Shown here: positions 7,992 through 15,360 of the stretch, piece after piece
How positions within the stretch are numbered: the stretch's first letter is position 1
Layout of the letters: each line of letters opens with the position of its first letter
Source: RUG334 sp045599645
Lineage (GTDB): Bacteria > Muiribacteriota > Ozemobacteria > Ozemobacterales > Ozemobacteraceae
Reading direction: 5' to 3'
Assembly (NCBI GenBank): GCA_045599645.1
Contig: JAZRWI010000074.1
Location: forward strand, 12,429 to 76,428
DNA length: 64,000 nt
Position numbers and translations under genes: made by a program
Notes under the pieces: generated by a model
Databases searched by the model: none
Seen by the model: only the letters and a program-made list of their open reading frames with translations
What the model was told of the DNA's origin: nothing

Positions 7992-8022
7992 AACAAACCT
8001 CCATATAATAAATATAATATTT

Positions 8023-8137
8023 TTCGGCGTTTTGGTCAAATATTTTTCGGCGTTTTGGCTAAAAATTATTCGGCGTTTTGGCTAAAAATCATTCGGCGTT
8101 TTGGCCAAAAATCATTCGGCAATTTGGCTAGTTTATA
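8023..8137. repeat. Five tandem 23-bp direct repeats upstream of the ATPase
   Basis: Units beginning TTCGGCGTTTTGG start at 8023, 8046, 8069, 8092 and 8115, a period of exactly 23 bp; the last unit has diverged (TTCGGCAATTTGG). They begin about 30 bp upstream of the ATPase start codon on its 5' side. The unit length of about two helical turns suggests a protein-binding operator array on one DNA face. Confidence 0.9.
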
Positions 8138-8215
8138 GGTAAAATAGCAACCAAGTCTCTACCCAATAGGCATCAGTCTCATTCATAGGCCGTCAGGCCT
8201 CTTTCATTATATGTT
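8138..8215. repeat. Dispersed repeat family II, copy 1
   Basis: The segment contains CCAAGTCTCTACCCAATAGG then CTCATTCATAGGCC and a short hairpin AGGCC-gtca-GGCCT. Related copies are at 16481 and in three places between 60855 and 61299. It lies between the 23-bp repeats and the 3' end of the GLUG lipoprotein gene; no gene is seen here. Confidence 0.6.
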
Positions 8216-8264
8216 TATATTACGCGCCAAGTGCCTCTTATCATATTACCCAAATCCTTAACTT

Positions 8265-11200
8265 TTAATTAAAGCACTTCAGTTTCGGCAGGCAGGGGCT
8301 TTCTTTGCTGTATGAACCTGTTAAAGAAGGAATCAGCCAAATATCAGTCGGCCAGTCTTCCCAGTCTCCGGCTCCTTGCTTGTAGCCATCTGCCCAGTAA
8401 TAGCAGTTAGAACCACTGCCATTACCAAACAAAACCTCAGAGGCAGAATCATTAACTTTCATATTTCCACAAGCAAAAGAGTTGCTGATTGTTCCATTTG
8501 AATTATAACCAACCAAACCGCCTGCATTATCATTGCTACTTATGGAAGAAGAAGCCGCATAGCAGTTGTCGACCTGTCCTTCTATAGCATAACCAACCAG
8601 ACCGCCAGCATCCATACCGCCATTTATGGTGGAAGAAGCCACATAGCAGTTGCTGACCGTTCCGTTGTCATTTTCACCAACCAAACCGCCTGCATTATCG
8701 CCACTTATGGTGGAGGAAGCCACGTAGCATTTGCTGATCGTTCCGTTGTCATTATCACCAACCAGACCGCCTACATTAATGCTACTACTAACAGTGGACG
8801 AAACCACGTAGCATTCGGTAATCGTTCCACCTTCATTATGACCAACCAAACCGCCACTATTGTTGTTTTGGCTATTTACAGTGGAAGAATTCACGTAGCA
8901 GTTGTTGACCTTTCCACTATTACAACCAACCAAACTGCCAACGTAGTTATTGCCTGAAATAATAGCATTAACGATTTTACAATTTATTACTTCAGCATTA
9001 TTGGAAGTATAACCAAAAAGACCAATATTATCTGAGCCTGGTCTAGTAATTTTCAAATTAGTTATGGTATATCCACAGCCATCAAACTGGCCTTTGAATC
9101 TATCATTCTCCTCTTCTTCCCCAATAGGCAACCAACCTTCTCCAGAACTATAAGCAGTTAAATCTATATCACAAACCTGTTTATAATAAGCGTCTAAATC
9201 ATTTCTTACATCGTTGAGAGATTCTGCGTCATAAACCAGATAAGGATTTTCTGAAGTTCCGTTACCATTCTCATAATAGAATACTTGTTCATTTGGGAAT
9301 GATAGGCAATATTCTGCATTGAATTCAGAAAGGGCATCGCTTTTCATGCCAAAACTGTAGTTGCTTTTGTTTACCAATCTATTTACTGGTTTTATCTGTA
9401 AGGTTGGTGAGGCTACATTAGAAAGCCACTCATTTGTTGTTTCAACTACAGTTGATTCTGAAGCAATGTAGACTTTACCGGATATATAATTCTTTACGTC
9501 ATCACTAACAGGAAAATCCAGCACAACTTCAACAACAGGTTTTAGTCCAAGCAACTTCTCTGCTGCTCTGATTGTATTGTTAAAAATTTTCAGGTCAGCG
9601 GTTGCTGAGGCAGACTGGCCCCACGGATTCTTTGCACTGATTTCAAATTTATATGAACCGGTGGCAAGATATTGCTCATTCCACATATATTGATCATCCC
9701 ATATAGCATCGGTTATGACACAGCTAGTTATCACATTATCATTCTGCAATATATTAACATAATAGGTTACATCAAGAGCCTTATTGCCTTCTGTCCAGGT
9801 TATTGTTGCCTTATTCCCGGCATAGACGTTTGTAATGGTTATGTTCGTTGGTTCTACTGGCGCCAGGTCAACTATCATTTCCTTGGAGTCAGACAAGGTT
9901 TTTGTCTCACCGTTAACTGCTTCTACAACCACATTATAAACACCTGCATCTGTAATAATATTCTTAGCCTTACAGGATGTATTTGTAATATTGGAAACAG
10001 AGGGCAAATGCGGTAAAACACTACCAGCATATATGTAAACATTGTAGCTGATAGCATTGTCAGCTGCTTCCCAGACAATATCAATATCAGTATTTAAAGG
10101 AACATATTGTGGTGTAGTTATTACAGGTTTGCCAACAACAGGCTGTTTTACGTTAAAAGAGACTATTTCTGAGGTGGCTGTTAAACCATTGGCTGTGGCT
10201 ACAACCTTAATCAGATATATACCGGTCTTAGCATTGCCAAGAATGCACTTGGTTTCTGAGATATCGGAAGCTATAACTGTTTCTGGCTGTTTAGCAAGAT
10301 CTGCATAAACAGTATATTTAATTTCTCCTGTATTGCCGGCAATAGATTTATACTGACTAGGTTCCCAGGTTATTGTCACATTTGAATTATAGTCATATTC
10401 TGACTTGCTTAGATTTATTACCGGGTCTGTCAGACTGTCACTCCAGACAGGAGTTGAAACACTGAATTTTGCCTTGTTTGTTACTTCTGAAGTCTTTGAA
10501 ATTCCTGAGGCGGTTGTTGCAGATACTGTTATTTCATAGTTGCCAGAAGCCAGAACAAGTCCGGTTTTACCAGAATCCCACTTAGTGTCTCTGATACCGC
10601 TGAAATTATAAGAACCGGCCCCCGATACAGAAGTATTCGCTATTTTTATCAAATACTCAACATTTTTATCGGTGCCTGACCAAGCCCAGTTGGCAGATAC
10701 TACCTTGGTTTCTTCGTTGTAGCTTGCAACAACATCTGACGGAACCGGTATGTCATCTGTTGGTGTTGGCACTGGAGCACCATTTTTAACAGTGAATCTT
10801 GATTTATCTGTTATGGTTGAAGTATTTGAAGTTCCTGAGGCTGTTGTGGCAGATACTGTTATTTCATAGGTCCCCGAGGACAAAACAAGTCCAGTTTTAC
10901 CAGAATCCCACTTAGTGTCTCTGATACCGCTGAAAATATAGGAACCTGCGCCAGATACAGAAGTATTAGCTATTTTTATCAAATACTCAACATTTTTATC
11001 TGTGCCTGACCAAGCCCAGTTGGCAGATACTACTTTGGTTTCTTCATTGTAGTTGGCAACAACATCTGTCGGAACTGGTATATCGTCTGTTGGTGTTGGA
11101 GTCAGGGTCTTTGCTTTGAGTTCTGTTGTAGATGAAATGCAGAAGGGAAGAGCCTTGAATTTTTCTGATTTGGAAGTGCTTCTGACTACAATGTTAAACC

Positions 11201-12113
11201 TGTCTGGCATCAGAAGAACTTCTTTGTTTTTAAGACCCAGGGTGAACTTTAGGCTTATTTCATTAGCGACAGATTCTGTTTTGGTTATATTTACTATATC
11301 AATTGTATGAACAGAACTGTTGCCAGAGCCCTGCAGAGCATCAGAAACCTTATGCGAGGCTGTTCCCCCGCTTACTACTAGCTTCATATCCTTATTTACG
11401 TATTCATAAGAAAGTCTGACCTGACAGTCTGTGTTTTTGACGCTATCCAGATTAAGACCAGAAAGTGTAAGGCACATTTCAGCATCTTCAGTGAATTTTC
11501 CGTCTTTTGCGGGAATTTCCAGGTTATTGACAGTCAGGTTTGTAACAGTAGGAAGCTTTGAAACTGCTTCACTGTCAGCAGCAAAGACCGCTACGGTAGA
11601 GCCAAGTCTATAAAGCTCATAATCTATTTTTGATGCTGCTGCAGCTCTTACTGATGATGAGAGATTACTCTTAACGCAGTCATATGACCAGTCTTCGTTG
11701 TCTGGTGACTTTGTGCCTATAAAAATGTCAGAAGTCGGTGAAGCATAACTATCTATGGAAAGTCTTACTGATTTGAAAACTTCTATTACTTCAACCTTAT
11801 TTTTGGTTTGCGCACTGATTTTATAGCATTTTGAGGCAACCTTAAAGAGGCTGCTAACTCCGCTTGGTTCCTTGATTTCTGTTATATATACGGTTATATC
11901 TTTGTTACCCGCAAAGGTTTCACTGTCGGCGCTGATAGTTATGGCTGAATGAGTTACGGCTGTAATTCCGCCATTTTCATTTACCTTAACTTCGTAAATT
12001 ACTTCTGGCTCCTGGTCTTTGCCATAACCATTGTGTGAACCTCCGCCACTGCAACCGGCCACAATCATCAAAACAGAGATAAACACCATAGCCAGTAACA
12101 GAAGTTTTTTCAT
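8265..12113 (-). CDS. Large surface lipoprotein with Fn3-like and GLUG repeats
   Basis: A 1282-residue predicted lipoprotein: signal peptide with lipobox LMIVAGC, lipidated at C21, then a Gly/Ser linker. Residues about 40-330 form a beta-rich N-terminal region of unknown family. Fibronectin-III-like domains follow; two of them (about 339-448 and 449-558) are near-identical, a 110-residue tandem duplication including the PTPTDDIPVP linker. Further Fn3-like domains run to about 850. Residues about 950-1225 carry GLUG motifs (GGLVGHNEGG, GGLVGDNDNG, GGLVGENDNG, GGLVGYNSNG), a beta-helix-type repeat found in surface adhesins and peptidase-linked proteins. It is probably anchored and surface exposed, and adhesive by analogy. 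It is monocistronic; GAAGG precedes the start. Confidence 0.85.
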   Translation of the reverse strand: MKKLLLLAMVFISVLMIVAGCSGGGSHNGYGKDQEPEVIYEVKVNENGGITAVTHSAITISADSETFAGNKDITVYITEIKEPSGVSSLFKVASKCYKISAQTKNKVEVIEVFKSVRLSIDSYASPTSDIFIGTKSPDNEDWSYDCVKSNLSSSVRAAAASKIDYELYRLGSTVAVFAADSEAVSKLPTVTNLTVNNLEIPAKDGKFTEDAEMCLTLSGLNLDSVKNTDCQVRLSYEYVNKDMKLVVSGGTASHKVSDALQGSGNSSVHTIDIVNITKTESVANEISLKFTLGLKNKEVLLMPDRFNIVVRSTSKSEKFKALPFCISSTTELKAKTLTPTPTDDIPVPTDVVANYNEETKVVSANWAWSGTDKNVEYLIKIANTSVSGAGSYIFSGIRDTKWDSGKTGLVLSSGTYEITVSATTASGTSNTSTITDKSRFTVKNGAPVPTPTDDIPVPSDVVASYNEETKVVSANWAWSGTDKNVEYLIKIANTSVSGAGSYNFSGIRDTKWDSGKTGLVLASGNYEITVSATTASGISKTSEVTNKAKFSVSTPVWSDSLTDPVINLSKSEYDYNSNVTITWEPSQYKSIAGNTGEIKYTVYADLAKQPETVIASDISETKCILGNAKTGIYLIKVVATANGLTATSEIVSFNVKQPVVGKPVITTPQYVPLNTDIDIVWEAADNAISYNVYIYAGSVLPHLPSVSNITNTSCKAKNIITDAGVYNVVVEAVNGETKTLSDSKEMIVDLAPVEPTNITITNVYAGNKATITWTEGNKALDVTYYVNILQNDNVITSCVITDAIWDDQYMWNEQYLATGSYKFEISAKNPWGQSASATADLKIFNNTIRAAEKLLGLKPVVEVVLDFPVSDDVKNYISGKVYIASESTVVETTNEWLSNVASPTLQIKPVNRLVNKSNYSFGMKSDALSEFNAEYCLSFPNEQVFYYENGNGTSENPYLVYDAESLNDVRNDLDAYYKQVCDIDLTAYSSGEGWLPIGEEEENDRFKGQFDGCGYTITNLKITRPGSDNIGLFGYTSNNAEVINCKIVNAIISGNNYVGSLVGCNSGKVNNCYVNSSTVNSQNNNSGGLVGHNEGGTITECYVVSSTVSSSINVGGLVGDNDNGTISKCYVASSTISGDNAGGLVGENDNGTVSNCYVASSTINGGMDAGGLVGYAIEGQVDNCYAASSSISSNDNAGGLVGYNSNGTISNSFACGNMKVNDSASEVLFGNGSGSNCYYWADGYKQGAGDWEDWPTDIWLIPSLTGSYSKESPCLPKLKCFN

Positions 12114-12245
12114 TTTTATTGCGCACCTTCACAGTGAAATTTACACTAATCCTACCATAATATGGCATATTCGGACAAGAAACTCTTAGCTAGAAGTAAG
12201 TCGAAAGCTAGAAGTCAGAAGTTTTCTAAAAACCTCCCTTTTTAA

Positions 12246-12391
12246 GAGACTGTCCCAAAACTAGAAATTTGTAAAAATCCCGATATACAGCAGTCTCCTA
12301 AAAACCTCCCTTTTCAAGGGAGGGTAGGGAGGGTTTTGATTTTAGAAGAAACTTGTTTTGAATGCGTAAAATCGAATTTTCAGACAGCCTC
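12246..12391. mobile_element. MITE-like element, copy 2 (146 bp)
   Basis: Begins GAGACTGTCCCAAAAC and ends TTTTCAGACAGCCTC, an imperfect terminal inverted repeat; it is the same length as the copy at 3590-3735. It sits inside a larger inverted repeat, CTAAAAACCTCCCTTTT on the left and AAAAGGGAGTTTTAG on the right, so again it occupies a hairpin loop. A clean target duplication is not visible here (TTTTAA versus TTGAAA). The rest of 12114-12471 holds only degenerate heptamer-like sequence. Confidence 0.75.
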
Positions 12392-12471
12392 TTGAAAAGG
12401 GAGTTTTAGAAGATATGCTATATTGATAATGTTCTGATTTTATGATAGGCTTTAGTCATTAAGGGGTATTT

Positions 12472-12696
12472 ATGAGCAAATTCAGATGGATTCGAGAAGA
12501 TATCGTATTGGATTTTCCTTTGCCTAGAACATTGCAAAATGATATCAAAGAAGCAGAAGAACTAGATTTGGCAGGCAATATAGAATATGCTTGCGTGGCT
12601 GATGCAATAGATGTTCTCTGCAAGGATTATGTGGCAAATGGCATTTTTACAAAGGAACAGTGGGATAAAGTAGTTGAAAAATATCCCTACGTCTAA
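12472..12696 (+). CDS. Small hypothetical protein, 74 aa
   Basis: I do not recognise the family. The protein is 74 residues, acidic, and starts SKFRWIREDIVLDFPLPRTL; the middle is predicted helical (DIKEAEELDLAGNIEYACVA) and the end is KEQWDKVVEKYPYV. An AAGGGG ribosome binding site lies 7 bp before the ATG, and the codon use resembles that of neighbouring genes, which supports it as real. It has no signal peptide or membrane segment. It stands alone between MITE copy 2 and a cupin-tail repeat, in a position where other modules of the island carry toxin-antitoxin genes. Confidence 0.65.
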   Translation: MSKFRWIREDIVLDFPLPRTLQNDIKEAEELDLAGNIEYACVADAIDVLCKDYVANGIFTKEQWDKVVEKYPYV

Positions 12697-12713
12697 TTAT
12701 ATATTTTTATGCA

Positions 12714-12829
12714 GATTACCGCTATCACCGTTCCCCGCTTCAAATGCGAAGACTTCGAATTATTCACCCAAGGCTTGATTCTAACCCGGTATCCGCAGTT
12801 TTCGGCATTCTTTGTCTTTACATAAACTA
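12714..12829 (+). repeat. Copy of the cupin-gene 3' end (copy E)
   Basis: The longest non-genic copy: it aligns from ATTACCGCTATCACCGTTCC through CGGCATTCTTTG and then shares CTTTACATAAACT with copy B. It is more diverged than the others. It separates the small hypothetical gene from the MNT/HEPN pair. Confidence 0.8.
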
Positions 12830-12841
12830 GAGTTTGCAATC

Positions 12842-12870
12842 TTGCTGAATTCTTGTATGACGAGTATAAT
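12842..12870 (+). promoter_or_regulatory. Promoter of the MNT/HEPN pair
   Basis: TTGCTG (12842-12847), 17-bp spacer and TATAAT (12865-12870), 29 bp upstream of the chosen start at 12900. Confidence 0.6.
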
Positions 12871-12899
12871 AGAATTAATTGATAATATTAGGTATGAAC

Positions 12900-13238
12900 A
12901 TGAACCAGAAGGCTATTACAATACTAAATGAAGTTTGCCAGAAATGCATTCCTGTTTTCAATGGCAGGTTTTGTGATGCTTATTTATATGGTTCATACGC
13001 TCGAGGCGATTTTGACGAAGAATCAGATATAGATATATTGATTACTTTAAACGTCGAGCCTTCCGATATTGCTAATTGCCGTAATGATATATCAGAAATA
13101 ATCAGCGATATTTCTTTGGAGCACGATACTACTGTTTCTGTGGCTCTTAAACCGATAAATCAGTTTAATAAATATCAAAATATCCTTCCATATTACCAGA
13201 ATGTTTTAAAAGAAGGAATTAAGTATGCTCACTCTTGA
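12900..13238 (+). CDS. MNT-domain nucleotidyltransferase (HEPN partner)
   Basis: A 112-residue minimal nucleotidyltransferase with AYLYGSYARGDFDEESDIDI, the complete GSxARG..SDxD catalytic signature. In HEPN-MNT modules such proteins modify the HEPN toxin and so neutralise it. The start at 12900 is preferred (TTAGG 7 bp upstream); an ATG at 12894 is too close to that site. The gene overlaps the HEPN gene by 14 bp, the usual coupling. It is a compact, intact module bounded by two cupin-tail repeats. Substrate (AMP or other nucleotide) cannot be read from sequence. Confidence 0.85.
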   Translation: MNQKAITILNEVCQKCIPVFNGRFCDAYLYGSYARGDFDEESDIDILITLNVEPSDIANCRNDISEIISDISLEHDTTVSVALKPINQFNKYQNILPYYQNVLKEGIKYAHS

Positions 13239-13626
13239 TGAAAAGAGAAATCTGTCACAACTGAGATTAGAGCATGCTAATAAATGTTTGAATAGTGCTA
13301 AATTATTAGTTGAAGCCAATGATTTTGCTAGTGCAGCAAATCGTTCTTATTATGCTGTTTTCCATTCCATGAGAGCTGTTTTGGCTTTTGATGGAATTGA
13401 TATGAAAAAACATAGTGCAATTATTGCTGAATTCAGGCGCTTATATATTAAAACAGGTAAAATTGAGCCTAGCTTGTCTAAAATAATTACCAATCTCTTT
13501 GATACTAGAAATGACAGTGACTATGATGATTTTTTTGTTATTGATAAAGCTAAGGTTAAAGAACAGATTGCCTATGCAGAATTATTTATGGAAAAAGTAA
13601 AAGAATTTCTTTTTGATAATAAATAG
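13225..13626 (+). CDS. HEPN-domain protein (putative toxin)
   Basis: A 133-residue all-helical HEPN protein. It has the N-terminal helix LRLEHANKCLNSAKLLVE, the conserved AANRSYYAVFHSMRAVL, and the C-terminal motif TRNDSDYDDF (RNxSDY) of the HEPN subfamily paired with MNT proteins. HEPN proteins of this class act as RNases or as targets of nucleotidylation. AAGGA lies 7 bp before the ATG, inside the MNT gene. The stop codon is followed within 8 bp by a cupin-tail repeat. Toxin role inferred from pairing. Confidence 0.85.
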   Translation: MLTLDEKRNLSQLRLEHANKCLNSAKLLVEANDFASAANRSYYAVFHSMRAVLAFDGIDMKKHSAIIAEFRRLYIKTGKIEPSLSKIITNLFDTRNDSDYDDFFVIDKAKVKEQIAYAELFMEKVKEFLFDNK

Positions 13627-13633
13627 TTTTCGT

Positions 13634-13719
13634 AAGATTCTAACCCAATACCCGCAGTTTTTAGCATTCTTTGATAAGTTAAGTGGTATTATTGCTCAAT
13701 TTGTGTATAATAGTATTAT
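13634..13719 (+). repeat. Cupin-gene 3' end copy F, with promoter
   Basis: Matches the last ~45 bp of the cupin gene (GATTCTAACCCAATACCCGC onwards). It continues with AAGTGGTATTATTGCTCAAT, identical to the continuation of copy A. The extension contains TTGCTC (13692-13697) with TATTAT 16 bp on (13714-13719) and an additional TATAAT at 13706, a likely promoter for the VOC gene. Confidence 0.75.
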
Positions 13720-13741
13720 CTTTTGGAAAATGGCTTAGGAT

Positions 13742-14104
13742 ATGAAATATCGAGGAACTCTATTAGTTGTTAAAGACTGTAAAAAAGCGTTGAAATTCTA
13801 TCAGGAAATGTTCGGTTTTGAATTGCTTCAAGACAATGATGGAAACATGGAATTATCCAATAATCTTTATTTGCAGGAATTAAAATATTGGGAAAAATTT
13901 ACCGGAAGAACAGTGCAGACAAAGAATAATTGCGCTGAACTTTATTTTGAAGAGCCTGATCTGGAAGGCTTTCTAGAAAAGCTTAAAAGACTTTATCCGG
14001 ATATAGAGCTTGTGAATCCGCTAATGACTCATAGTTGGGGACAGAAAGTAATTCGTTTCTATGACCCTGATGGAAATCTTATTGAGGTAGGAACACCAGT
14101 ATAG
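13742..14104 (+). CDS. VOC (glyoxalase/bleomycin-resistance) superfamily protein
   Basis: A 120-residue single VOC domain built of two beta-alpha-beta-beta-beta halves: LLVVKDCKKALKFYQEMFGF at the start and VIRFYDPDGNLIEVGTP at the end. Y/F-D-P-D-G-N is the classic second-half motif with a metal-ligand Glu nearby (LIEVG). Its substrate is unknown; such small stand-alone VOC proteins are often annotated as glyoxalase or antibiotic resistance without proof. TTAGG precedes the ATG. Followed after 47 bp by a GNAT gene in the same direction. Confidence 0.85.
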   Translation: MKYRGTLLVVKDCKKALKFYQEMFGFELLQDNDGNMELSNNLYLQELKYWEKFTGRTVQTKNNCAELYFEEPDLEGFLEKLKRLYPDIELVNPLMTHSWGQKVIRFYDPDGNLIEVGTPV

Positions 14105-14151
14105 TTTGTTGGTAATTCGTTTCTTTTTGAAGAATTCGCGAGGGTGTGTTT

Positions 14152-14727
14152 ATGACAAATCAAAAGATTATAATACGTCCAGAAGAACGTAAGGATTATA
14201 AGGATATTATTTCTTTGATTCTACGTTCATTCCAAGAGGGAACAGATTATTCCGACGGCACAGATATTATTGCGTTAGTAGAGGAAATCAGGGCTTCAAA
14301 ATATTATATCCCGGAATTGTCATTTGTGGCGGAATTGGATAACAAAGTGGTAGGGCACTTTATGTTTTCACATTTTCCGTTGTCGCCTACTTATAAAGGT
14401 GGTTACGACAATCGCTCAACCTCTGAAATTGTCATGTTAGCCCCAGTATCTGTTCACGCTGACTATTTCCGTAGAGGAATAGGAAGCACTATGATAAAAA
14501 TGGGAATTGAAAAGGTAAAGGAAAAAGGCTACAAAGGCATTACTGTTGAAGGAAATTTCAACTTTTATAATAAAGTCGGATTCAGAACATCATCTGAATA
14601 TAACATTTTCCCAACAAGCGGCTGGCCGATAAAAGAACCCAGATGCATGATGTGCCAGGAAACATATGAAGGCTCGCTAGCCGGAATACACGGTTATATT
14701 GTTTACGATATGTATTTTAATGCATAA
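14152..14727 (+). CDS. GNAT-family N-acetyltransferase
   Basis: A 191-residue GNAT protein. IRPEERKDYKDIISLI is the N-terminal strand-helix; VSVHADYFRRGIGSTMIKMG contains the acetyl-CoA pyrophosphate loop (RRGIGS, the Q/RxxGxG/A signature); YKGITVEGNFNFYNKVGF is the later strand and FY..GF motif. It resembles the YhbS-like group. The start at 14152 has GAGGG 7 bp upstream; an in-frame GTG at 14146 is rejected. Acceptor unknown. It lies between a VOC gene and a RelB/RelE pair in the accessory island. Confidence 0.88.
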   Translation: MTNQKIIIRPEERKDYKDIISLILRSFQEGTDYSDGTDIIALVEEIRASKYYIPELSFVAELDNKVVGHFMFSHFPLSPTYKGGYDNRSTSEIVMLAPVSVHADYFRRGIGSTMIKMGIEKVKEKGYKGITVEGNFNFYNKVGFRTSSEYNIFPTSGWPIKEPRCMMCQETYEGSLAGIHGYIVYDMYFNA

Positions 14728-14740
14728 ATATTAGCTAATA

Positions 14741-14776
14741 TTGACAAAAAAGCTTATAATTATGTTGTAATACAAT
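14741..14776 (+). promoter_or_regulatory. Promoter/operator region of the relB-relE pair
   Basis: TTGACA (14741-14746) and TATAAT (14755-14760) are both present but only 8 bp apart, so they probably belong to different promoters. The palindrome TTGTA-A-TACAA (14765-14775) lies just upstream of the antitoxin ribosome binding site and is a likely ribbon-helix-helix operator. Confidence 0.45.
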
Positions 14777-14795
14777 GTTATACACGGAGGCTGTT

Positions 14796-15017
14796 ATGAC
14801 AATTTCTCTAAGGTTAAGTGATGATGAAACAACACTAATAAAAGATTATGCACAACTGAAAAAAATGACAGTTTCTGAGCTTATAAGACAGACAGTACTT
14901 GAACGCATTGAAGATGAAATTGATTTGATGGCTTACAATAAAGCTATGAAAGAATTTGAAAAAGATCCTGTAACCTATTCCCATGAAGAAATAAAAAAAT
15001 TAATAGGGTTGGAATAA
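14796..15017 (+). CDS. RelB/DinJ-like ribbon-helix-helix antitoxin
   Basis: A 73-residue ribbon-helix-helix protein: MTISLRLSDDETTLIKDYA, then MTVSELIRQTVLERIEDE. This is the standard beta-strand plus two helices of RelB-type repressors, followed by an acidic toxin-binding tail ending EEIKKLIGLE. GGAGG sits 5 bp before the ATG at 14796; an upstream in-frame start at 14775 would lie in the operator. Its stop overlaps the toxin start by one base (TAATG). Confidence 0.88.
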   Translation: MTISLRLSDDETTLIKDYAQLKKMTVSELIRQTVLERIEDEIDLMAYNKAMKEFEKDPVTYSHEEIKKLIGLE

Positions 15018-15286
15018 TGGGTTATTCTGTTGAATATTCAAAACAGGCAATTAAAAGTTTAAAAAAATTAGATAAGTCAACCAAATGTCTTATTGTTGGC
15101 TGGATAGAAAAAAATCTGATTGGTTGTGAAAATCCGAGAATTCATGGAAAACCACTTACGGCTAATAGAAGTGGGCAAAGGCGTTATAGGATAGGGGATT
15201 ATAGAATAAATGCTAATATTGTAGATGAGAAAATTATTATAGTCATATTAAATATTGGTCATAGAAGAGAAATATTTAATATGTGA
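15017..15286 (+). CDS. RelE-family mRNA interferase toxin
   Basis: An 89-residue RelE/YafQ/ParE fold toxin: YSVEYSKQAIKSLKKLDKST at the start, then NPRIHGKPLTANRSGQRRYR and IGDYRINANIVDEKIIIVIL, ending NIGHRREIFNM. The RxGDYR and HRxxIF/Y elements typical of ribosome-dependent RelE toxins are intact, unlike the broken toxin at 5923. It is translationally coupled to the antitoxin. This is the second RelE-type pair in the island. Confidence 0.88.
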   Translation: MGYSVEYSKQAIKSLKKLDKSTKCLIVGWIEKNLIGCENPRIHGKPLTANRSGQRRYRIGDYRINANIVDEKIIIVILNIGHRREIFNM

Positions 15287-15303
15287 TTTGAGTTTAAAGG
15301 TAA

Positions 15304-15332
15304 TTGTATTTTTAGCAGGAAAATTTTATAAT
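15304..15332 (+). promoter_or_regulatory. Sigma70-like promoter of the exported 343-aa protein
   Basis: TTGTAT (15304-15309), 17-bp spacer and TATAAT (15327-15332), 28 bp before the start at 15361. Confidence 0.65.
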
Positions 15333-15360
15333 AAATAAACAATACTATTGGGGGAATACT

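Noticed and set aside
8023..8137. CRISPR array
   Set aside because: The 23-bp units are directly adjacent with no spacers between them and no cas genes are nearby.
8023..8137. Replication origin iterons
   Set aside because: No Rep protein, no DnaA-box cluster or AT-rich unwinding element stands out, and the neighbour is a DUF4143 ATPase.
3764..13719. Integron with attC sites
   Set aside because: The tail repeats are at the ends of modules, but they are not palindromic, show no paired GTTRRRY-type core, and no IntI-like integrase is in the window.
14741..14760. Single consensus promoter TTGACA/TATAAT for relB
   Set aside because: The two boxes are only 8 bp apart, so they cannot form one sigma70 promoter; recorded instead as a composite regulatory region.
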